From NCBI GenBank assembly GCA_031259345.1, contig JAIRLQ010000017.1, positions 1 through 11,667 on the forward strand: a DNA stretch of 11,667 nucleotides, written 5' to 3'. Positions within the stretch are counted from its first letter, which is position 1. Every line of letters starts with the position of its first letter. Shown in pieces: positions 7,506-11,667 of this stretch. The position numbers and the translations under genes were made by a program. Source of the stretch: Treponema sp. (GTDB taxonomy: Bacteria; Spirochaetota; Spirochaetia; Treponematales; Breznakiellaceae). The notes under the pieces were generated by a model. It saw only the letters and a program-made list of their open reading frames with translations. It did no database searches and was not told the DNA's origin.

Positions 7506-9046
7506 TTTTTTAACTCCCATTCCATGGCATTCACCGCGGAAATATACGCCTTTATCGAAGCTTCGATAATGTCGGTGGAAACCCCCATGCCGTTAAACAC
7601 CCTGTCATGCCAGCGTATCTTTACCATGGCTTCCCCCTGGGATGACGAACCGCCTGTTATGGCGCCGATTTCGTACAGTTCAAGATTGGGTTCTTTTCCG
7701 ATGATGTGGTTAATCGCCTTGAAAATTGAATCTATGGGGCCGTCGCCCAGAGAAACGGTTTTATTGGCTTTGCCTTCTTTGTGCTGAAGCCTGATAGTCC
7801 CCGATGCGCCAAGGGCACTCCCCGTATTTACCGCCCAGTGTTCCAGCTTCCAGGTTTCGGGAACCGCGGGGGACGCTTCCATTATCAGGGCTTCCAAATC
7901 CCTGTCGCTGACTGTCTTTTTTTTGTCAGCCAGTTCTTTGAATTTTAAAAAAACTGTTTCCATGGTTTTTTCGTCCGGATGAAAGCCCATTTCGGCAAGC
8001 CGCGTTCCAAGGGCATTGCGTCCGGAGTGTTTGCCCAAAACCATCTGGTTAATGGGACGGTTTTTTGGAACCCCTATGGATTCGGGGCTCATAATTTCGT
8101 AGGTTTCCCGCTTTGCGAGAACCCCGTGCTGATGTATTCCCGCCTCGTGGGCAAAGGCATTTTCGCCAACAACCGCCTTGTTGGGCTGCACCTTGACGCC
8201 GGTTACCTGGGAGACCAGGCGGCTTGTGGCATAGATTTGGGTGGTATCAATACGGGTATCGGCGTTTAAAATATCTTTCCGTACCCTGAGGGCCATGACA
8301 ATTTCTTCAAGTGATGCGTTCCCGGCCCGTTCGCCTATGCCGTTTATCGTACATTCGAGCTGGCCGGCGCCGGCGCTTACGGCAGCGAGGCTGTTGGCAA
8401 CCGCCAGGCCCAGGTCGTTGTGGCAGTGCGCCGAAAGGACCACATTCTCTATGCCCGGAGTATGATCTTTTACATAGCGCACAAGGCGGCTGAATTCATC
8501 GGGCATAACATAGCCTACGGTGTCGGGAATATTAACCGTTTCCGCGCCGGCTTTTATAACTTCCGCAAAGATAGCGCACAAAAAGTCCGGGTCGCTTCTC
8601 CCCGCGTCTTCGGCGGAAAATTCTACGCCGGCGCAGAACTGCCTGGCATATTTTACCATTGCCGCTGCCTGGGACAGTACATCTTCCTTCTTCATTTTTA
8701 GCTTGTATTCCATGTGGATAGGGCTGGTTGCCAGAAACAGATGGAAGACAGGGTTTACGGCTTTTGACAAAGCGGAAGAGGCGATCTCTATATCCTTTTT
8801 ACGACAGCGGCAAAGCCCCGCTACGGCGCTGTCTTTAATATTCTCCGCGATGGCTTTTACCGCTCCTGAGTCCCCGGGGCTGGACGCAGGGAAGCCCGCT
8901 TCAATTACATCAACCCCCAGCAATTCCAGGCGCTTTGCCACATCAATTTTTTGATTAAGATTCATGCTGCATCCCGGAGCCTGTTCTCCGTCCCTCAGGG
9001 TAGTGTCGAGTATTTTAATTATTCGTTTTTTGCCGCTTTTACCCAT
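7502..9046 (-). CDS. leuA: 2-isopropylmalate synthase
   Basis: The 514-residue enzyme condenses 2-oxoisovalerate with acetyl-CoA, the first committed step of leucine synthesis. The TIM-barrel motifs are ILDTTLRDGEQAPGCSM at 12-28, metal-ligand histidines H207 and H209 in SAHCHNDLGLAVANSL, and NGIGERAGNASLEE at 235-248. These are followed by NAFAHEAGIHQHGVL at 296-310 and VLGKHSGRNALG at 336-347. A C-terminal regulatory domain (about 400-510), containing SLGDGPIDSIFKAI and GVSTDIIEASIKAYISAVN, is the family's leucine-feedback region, so the enzyme is probably leucine-inhibited. Length matches bacterial long-form LeuA. The ATG lies 5 bases after the ilvH stop with only a poor ribosome site (AAGCGG), so expression probably relies on coupling. 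It is a paralogue of the adjacent cimA, but the substrate-pocket motifs differ, so I assign the two separately. Confidence 0.95.
   Translation of the reverse strand: MGKSGKKRIIKILDTTLRDGEQAPGCSMNLNQKIDVAKRLELLGVDVIEAGFPASSPGDSGAVKAIAENIKDSAVAGLCRCRKKDIEIASSALSKAVNPVFHLFLATSPIHMEYKLKMKKEDVLSQAAAMVKYARQFCAGVEFSAEDAGRSDPDFLCAIFAEVIKAGAETVNIPDTVGYVMPDEFSRLVRYVKDHTPGIENVVLSAHCHNDLGLAVANSLAAVSAGAGQLECTINGIGERAGNASLEEIVMALRVRKDILNADTRIDTTQIYATSRLVSQVTGVKVQPNKAVVGENAFAHEAGIHQHGVLAKRETYEIMSPESIGVPKNRPINQMVLGKHSGRNALGTRLAEMGFHPDEKTMETVFLKFKELADKKKTVSDRDLEALIMEASPAVPETWKLEHWAVNTGSALGASGTIRLQHKEGKANKTVSLGDGPIDSIFKAINHIIGKEPNLELYEIGAITGGSSSQGEAMVKIRWHDRVFNGMGVSTDIIEASIKAYISAVNAMEWELKK
7514..7517 (-). promoter_or_regulatory. 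Ribosome binding site that decides the cimA start
   Basis: GGAG (CTCC on the + strand) lies inside the last codons of leuA, eight bases before ATG at 7505. That ATG overlaps the leuA stop codon in the arrangement ATGA, a common translational-coupling signature. The earlier ATG at 7520 lies upstream of this site and has no comparable purine-rich sequence in front. Confidence 0.6.
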
Positions 9047-9051
9047 GCCGC

Positions 9052-9549
9052 TTATTCTACAGACAGTACTTTTTCTCCCCGTTCCAGGGAGACCAGGCCG
9101 GTACGGGCAAGTTCCATTATGCCGTAGGGCCGCAGAATTAAAAGAAGGCCGTCAAGCTTTTCCATGTCCCCGGTTGCTTCTATGGTGATGGCCGCCGGGG
9201 AGACATCGATAATCCTGGAACGAAAAATGTTTGCCATTTCGATAACCGCCGGGCGGGTTTTTGCGTCGGCCCTGACCTTTACCAAAAGGATCTCCCGTCT
9301 TAAGCAGGAAGAGCTGTCAAGCTCCCTTACGGCAATAACATCCACAAGCTTTTCAAGCTGTTTGACAATCTGCTCCAGCACCCTGTCGTCGCCTGACACG
9401 GCAATGGTCATGCGGGAAATTGATTTGTCCTCTGTTTCCCCCACCGTAAGGCTGTCTATATTAAAACCCCGGCGGCTAAAAAGCCCGGACACCCGGCTTA
9501 ATGTCCCGGCGCGATTTTCCACCAGGCAGGACACAATGTGTTGTTTCAT
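9052..9549 (-). CDS. ilvH: Acetolactate synthase small, regulatory subunit
   Basis: The 165-residue protein has the expected length of the IlvH/IlvN regulatory subunit, which activates the large subunit and confers valine feedback inhibition. Residues 4-75 form an ACT domain beginning HIVSCLVENRAGTLSRVSGL, with GFNIDSLTVGETED at 28-41. The C-terminal half contains REILLVKVRAD, FRSRIIDVSPAAITIEATGD and LRPYGIMELARTGLVSLERG, all characteristic of the family. It starts 3 bases after the NYN gene stop and has only a weak purine-rich stretch (GTGGAATAAA) in front, suggesting coupled translation. It is unusual that leuA and cimA lie between this gene and ilvB; in many bacteria the two subunit genes are adjacent, large subunit first. 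ilvN is the equivalent name. Confidence 0.95.
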   Translation of the reverse strand: MKQHIVSCLVENRAGTLSRVSGLFSRRGFNIDSLTVGETEDKSISRMTIAVSGDDRVLEQIVKQLEKLVDVIAVRELDSSSCLRREILLVKVRADAKTRPAVIEMANIFRSRIIDVSPAAITIEATGDMEKLDGLLLILRPYGIMELARTGLVSLERGEKVLSVE

Positions 9550-9552
9550 ATT

Positions 9553-10644
9553 TTATTCCACATATATCGGGCCTATGGCCCGGTAGCTTGGCTCCCCGTT
9601 TTCTTTCTCTGCTTTTTTTGGATCGAAGCGCAGATAAAAACGTACCTTCATGCCTATATCAAGTTCTTCACGGCTGCAGTTTACCACATCGTCATAAAAG
9701 AAAAAATAATTGTTGTAGGTATAGTCCCGAATCCACCCGCCGGATTCCCCCAGGGCCATTATCGTGGACTGCTTTTCTTCCGCCAGCTCCGCTTCACTAA
9801 GAAGCCTGCGGCGGGGGGCAAAGGCGCCCGGCGCTCCAAAGTTTGCGCTTTGAATTATCCCCGGCGCGCTCTGGGGCGGGATCTGGCTTTGCCCAAAGCT
9901 GGTAACGAAAGGCGAAATATTTGACGGCATCGGGTTTATGTCCCTTCCCTCGGTCTGGGGCGCCGGGGCAGCGCCTTCGTAGGCCGGTCCGGGCTCCCGT
10001 ACTTCCGGCGCGGGATGAAATTCAAAAAGGGCGTTTACCAAAGGGCTTTTCCGCATAATGCGGTCATCGATGATTTTTGCCATTTGAATAGGTATCTCCA
10101 CCTTTTCCAGAAGATCCTGGGAAGTAATGGTCACTTCCCCCAAGGTGGTGGTAAAATCCCAGCTTACCAGCATAACATCAACATCCAGTTCATCAACCAA
10201 GGGAAGGTAATCGCCATCGCCGGCTACCAGTGCCAGTATATCAATCTTTTTGCTGGTAACGCTTTTGTAGGCTTCCAGGGCCAGATGGACATCTATCCCT
10301 TTTTCTTTTAATTCAAAGTTGGGGCCCCGCATAAGGGGCAGATGATGGATTTTTACCCCGTCTTTCATCAGGGCGTCTTCAAAATACCGTTCCCCGATAA
10401 TTGCCTTATCATTGTCGATTCTTACCGCTCTGCCCCTAAAATAGTGGGCTTCCTCAATTTTACAGAGGGACTGGTCAATTTCGAGGTGTTCGGCTATTTC
10501 ATTTTTTATAAAATTGTGCAGACCTGAAATGCTGATTCTTGCTTTTCTTGCATGATCGAATTTGTAATAATTGCTTACTTTATAGAAATAACTTCCATCA
10601 TAAAATATTCCTATTTTAACGATCGATTTTTTTCTCGGCGCCAT
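9553..10644 (-). CDS. NYN (LabA/DUF88, PIN-like) putative RNase fused to a cold-shock-like domain
   Basis: The 363-residue protein has an N-terminal NYN domain (about 8-195) with the acidic motifs expected of PIN-like metal-dependent nucleases: D16 in IFYDGSYFY, D118 in EKGIDVHLALEAY, and D143/D145 in LVAGDGDYLPLVDEL. Residues about 210-285 are rich in Pro, Ala, Gly and Ser and probably disordered. The C terminus (about 290-360) resembles a cold-shock/OB fold, with GESGGWIRDYTYNNYFFFYDDV and GMKVRFYL; the FFFYDDV stretch corresponds to the RNA-contacting FFH-type motif. The layout suggests an RNA-binding nuclease, not tested here. AAGGAGA at 10651-10657, six bases upstream, supports the start. 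It is the first gene of the branched-chain operon and ends 3 bases before ilvH. Its role there is unknown. Confidence 0.85.
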   Translation of the reverse strand: MAPRKKSIVKIGIFYDGSYFYKVSNYYKFDHARKARISISGLHNFIKNEIAEHLEIDQSLCKIEEAHYFRGRAVRIDNDKAIIGERYFEDALMKDGVKIHHLPLMRGPNFELKEKGIDVHLALEAYKSVTSKKIDILALVAGDGDYLPLVDELDVDVMLVSWDFTTTLGEVTITSQDLLEKVEIPIQMAKIIDDRIMRKSPLVNALFEFHPAPEVREPGPAYEGAAPAPQTEGRDINPMPSNISPFVTSFGQSQIPPQSAPGIIQSANFGAPGAFAPRRRLLSEAELAEEKQSTIMALGESGGWIRDYTYNNYFFFYDDVVNCSREELDIGMKVRFYLRFDPKKAEKENGEPSYRAIGPIYVE

Positions 10645-10752
10645 GTAATATCTCCTTCCAAGTTAATGATTTTATTCTCTGCCCTTGCGGGTTTTTTGTG
10701 ATTCTTCATTGATGTATGATGATGAACAAAGCATCGGTTGTTCATATTTGTC

Positions 10753-10776
10753 AAAAAACATGCCGGCAAAACCGGC
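10753..10776 (-). terminator. Terminator-like hairpin with T run in the operon leader
   Basis: On the minus strand, GCCGG (10776-10772), a five-base loop and CCGGC (10766-10762) form a five-base-pair GC stem. Three bases later comes TTTTTT (10758-10753). The stem is short for a strong intrinsic terminator. It could act as an attenuator ahead of the NYN gene, or end an upstream minus-strand transcript. Confidence 0.35.
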
Positions 10777-10786
10777 TTAAAACAAG

Positions 10787-10815
10787 CGTTTTGCGCACTG
10801 TTTTGGCACAAAACG
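10787..10815 (-). repeat. Inverted repeat in the operon leader (second hairpin)
   Basis: CGTTTTG at 10787-10793 is the exact reverse complement of CAAAACG at 10809-10815. After one mismatch, two further GC pairs (10795-10796 with 10806-10807) leave a nine-base loop. There is no T run beside it on either strand, so it is not a terminator by itself. Confidence 0.5.
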
Positions 10816-10833
10816 GAAGCAAATGCAAGGTTT

Positions 10834-10858
10834 GCCATAAAGTAACCGGCTTTATGGC
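10834..10858 (-). repeat. Perfect 9-bp inverted repeat in the operon leader (first hairpin)
   Basis: GCCATAAAG (10834-10842) pairs exactly with CTTTATGGC (10850-10858) around a seven-base loop. The transcript loop contains CCGG, the same core found in both arms of the third hairpin. It sits just downstream of the inferred transcription start, so it could be the first fold of the nascent leader or a DNA operator for a dimeric regulator. Confidence 0.55.
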
Positions 10859-10869
10859 GGACATTATTT

Positions 10870-10898
10870 AGTGTAACCTTTTTATGGATTCGCTTCAA
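10870..10898 (-). promoter_or_regulatory. Candidate sigma70-like promoter of the branched-chain operon
   Basis: Reading leftward, TTGAAG (10898-10893) and TACACT (10875-10870) are separated by exactly 17 bases. Each hexamer matches the consensus at four of six positions. A start near 10863 would place the first hairpin at the 5' end of the transcript. A TTGACA at 10754-10749 is a competing -35 box but has no acceptable -10 partner. Confidence 0.4.
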
Positions 10899-11113
10899 GG
10901 CTCTGCTGTACCGCGTAAAAAATGCCCCGCAAATGCATGTGCTCCGCTAATACAAACAGGGCGCCCGGGCGCTGCCCCGGCTGGGTGCTAGATGGACGAA
11001 ACTCCTTCCGCGCTGCGCGCCGTTTGTTGTTTTACGTTTATTGTCTTAGGGTTACGTTTTCTGCGTATAACATGTTCCTGGTCGTCGTTTCGCCATACGC
11101 ACCGCCGGGGAAG

Positions 11114-11146
11114 CCGCCCGGCGTCCTGTTTGCTTTATCGGGAAAT
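11114..11146 (+). repeat. Diverged direct repeat, copy 1 (PPGVLFAL peptide repeat)
   Basis: This 33-base segment matches 11409-11441 at 29 positions. In the frame starting at its first base it reads PPGVLFALSGN. Three of the four differences from copy 2 are silent third-position changes and the fourth changes Ser to Pro. It lies in an open frame that could start at ATG 11072 and ends at 11230 (52 residues), but no ribosome site precedes that ATG. Confidence 0.6.
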
Positions 11147-11387
11147 ATGCTTTTTTTCTGCCCGCGCGTGTTGACGGTATGCGGGGGCTCCATAGATGTT
11201 TTTGCTCCGGAGATTGTCCCCGCCCGATGAAGCGCGCGAGCAGGTGCGAAGCGCGGCAATACCGGAAAAGCGGCAGGGCGTGGGGCTCAATAAATGTCCC
11301 TGTTTGCCGGCGTTAGTTACAAGCCCCGTCCGGTAACAGGCTTATTCCTGTGTTTACTGCTTTATGATTTCGCTATAGTGGGGGAAT

Positions 11388-11483
11388 ATGAGGCCACCCG
11401 GCGTCAGTCCGCCCGGCGTGCTGTTTGCGTTGCCGGGAAATGCATTTGCTTTATGGTGGGGCAGGAGCGGCCTCGCCCCATAA
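11388..11483 (+). CDS. Possible very small ORF carrying the PPGV repeat (31 residues)
   Basis: ATG at 11388 opens a 31-codon frame starting MRPPGVSPPGVLFALPGN and ending at TAA 11481-11483. GGGGG at 11380-11384 lies three bases upstream, closer than ideal for a ribosome site, and TATAGT at 11374-11379 could be a -10 box without a clear -35. The coding idea rests mainly on the synonymous pattern between this repeat and copy 1. I do not recognise the peptide, and it may be only repeat-derived sequence. Confidence 0.2.
   Translation: MRPPGVSPPGVLFALPGNAFALWWGRSGLAP
11409..11441 (+). repeat. Diverged direct repeat, copy 2 (PPGVLFAL peptide repeat)
   Basis: This is the second copy of the 33-base repeat and reads PPGVLFALPGN in the same relative frame. 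A shorter related word, CCACCCGGCGT, precedes it at 11394-11404, so the peptide frame begins with two PPGV units in a row. Copy 1 likewise has an extra PPG just before its PPGV unit. Confidence 0.6.
11451..11483 (+). repeat. Imperfect hairpin at the end of repeat copy 2
   Basis: TGGGGCAGG (11457-11465) pairs with CCT-c-GCCCCA (11471-11480) with one bulged C and a five-base loop. Allowing a three-base insertion in the left arm, the outer bases TTATGG and CCATAA extend the stem. No T run follows, so it is not a standard terminator. It overlaps the stop codon of the possible 31-residue frame. Confidence 0.4.
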
Positions 11484-11529
11484 CGCGCATGCGGCGTCAA
11501 ACCGCCCTGCGTCAAGCCGTCCAGCCTTA

Positions 11530-11558
11530 TTGCACAATTTTTCCGTGAATACTACAAT
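11530..11558 (+). promoter_or_regulatory. Candidate sigma70-like promoter pointing out of the right edge
   Basis: TTGCAC (11530-11535) and TACAAT (11553-11558) are 17 bases apart. The -10 box matches five of six consensus positions, the -35 three of six. Transcription would start near 11565 and run rightward through the 11592-11612 hairpin out of the window, either into the leader of an unseen + strand gene or as a small RNA. Confidence 0.4.
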
Positions 11559-11591
11559 AGTAACATGCTTATAACACGGGCGCTTTATCAG

Positions 11592-11612
11592 CTGCGGCAA
11601 CGACTGCCGCAG
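11592..11612 (+). repeat. Perfect 8-bp stem-loop near the right edge
   Basis: CTGCGGCA (11592-11599) and TGCCGCAG (11605-11612) form a perfect GC-rich stem with a five-base loop. It lies about 27 bases downstream of the inferred transcription start, so it may be a 5' stabilising hairpin or part of a structured leader. There is no adjacent T run on either strand. Confidence 0.5.
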
Positions 11613-11667
11613 ACGCGGCGTAGGGGCTGCTTACATACTTGTTCCCCCCATACGGGGAGGATGATTC

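Larger units (their letters stand above)
10645..10863 (-). promoter_or_regulatory. Candidate structured 5' leader of the branched-chain operon
   Basis: Between a promoter candidate and the first start codon lie about 220 bases of probable untranslated leader. Read in the operon direction it contains three inverted repeats (10858-10834, 10815-10787, 10776-10762), the last followed after three bases by six T (10758-10753), then about 100 bases to the ribosome site. The nine-base word AAGCCGGTT occurs in the first repeat (10852-10844) and again in the third (10778-10770), so alternative pairings are possible. It matches no riboswitch family I can recognise. Transcript boundaries are inferred from the promoter candidate. 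Confidence 0.4.
10899..11667. other. Intergenic region without a convincing gene
   Basis: No open frame here has a recognisable domain together with a good ribosome site. Longer frames (10922-11230 and 11294-11548 on the + strand, 11259-11038 on the - strand) have unnatural composition and no start signals. The region does hold GC-rich palindromes (for example GCGCCCGGGCGC at 10961-10972), a diverged 33-base direct repeat, hairpins, and a promoter candidate near the right edge. It resembles mosaic repeat-derived spacer rather than a decayed gene of known family. Confidence 0.6.

Noticed and set aside
10681..10697. GCCC-TTGC-GGG followed by six T on the + strand, a terminator-like sequence.
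   Set aside because: The stem is only three or four pairs and there is no + strand gene or transcript upstream of it to terminate.
10726..10754. TTGACA at 10754-10749 as the main operon promoter.
   Set aside because: The hexamer is perfect but the bases 17 away read CTTTGT, a poor -10 box, and it overlaps the T run of the leader hairpin.
10611..10898. A 95-codon minus-strand frame covering the operon leader and the NYN start, a possible leader peptide or gene.
   Set aside because: No ribosome site, no run of Leu/Ile/Val codons, no recognisable domain, and it overlaps the well-supported NYN start in another frame.
10907..10915. TGTACCGCG on the + strand resembles the end of the T-box core motif, tempting near a branched-chain operon.
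   Set aside because: It points away from the operon, the preceding bases do not match the T-box consensus, and no specifier stem or gene follows on that strand.

Overview
The window looks like chromosomal sequence of a spirochaete, most likely a Treponema-like organism from a host-associated or gut lineage. This rests on roughly 50% GC by eye, a substrate-binding lipoprotein with a relaxed lipobox, an isoleucine route through citramalate synthase, and a NYN/cold-shock-like fusion protein. The genus is a guess. No rRNA, tRNA, CRISPR array, transposase or phage gene is visible.

Left arm (1-4102, + strand). Three tightly packed genes encode an ABC importer of the OpuC/ProU class: the 3' part of an ATPase with two C-terminal CBS domains, one permease and one lipoprotein binding protein. 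After 62 bases comes a complete AMP-forming acyl-CoA synthetase-like gene, possibly with its own promoter. It ends convergently, 49 bases from the end of the next operon.

Middle (4152-10644, - strand, read right to left). Five genes lie almost end to end: a NYN-domain putative RNase with a C-terminal cold-shock-like domain, the acetolactate synthase small subunit (ilvH/ilvN), 2-isopropylmalate synthase (leuA), citramalate synthase (cimA) and the acetolactate synthase large subunit (ilvB). Together they supply the committing steps of all three branched-chain amino acid pathways: pyruvate to citramalate for isoleucine, pyruvate or 2-oxobutyrate to acetohydroxy acids for valine and isoleucine, and 2-oxoisovalerate to isopropylmalate for leucine. 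The common later enzymes (ilvC, ilvD, leuB, leuC, leuD) are not in the window. The biosynthetic genes follow a putative RNA-binding nuclease gene, and the apparent leader of the operon (about 10645-10863) holds three inverted repeats, the last followed by a T run. This suggests RNA-level control, but that is inference.

Right arm (10899-11667). About 770 bases have no convincing gene. They contain an imperfect 33-base direct repeat whose differences are mostly synonymous in one reading frame (peptide PPGVLFAL-S/P-GN), several hairpins, and a sigma70-like promoter candidate pointing out of the right edge toward a stem-loop. This is the least explained part of the window.
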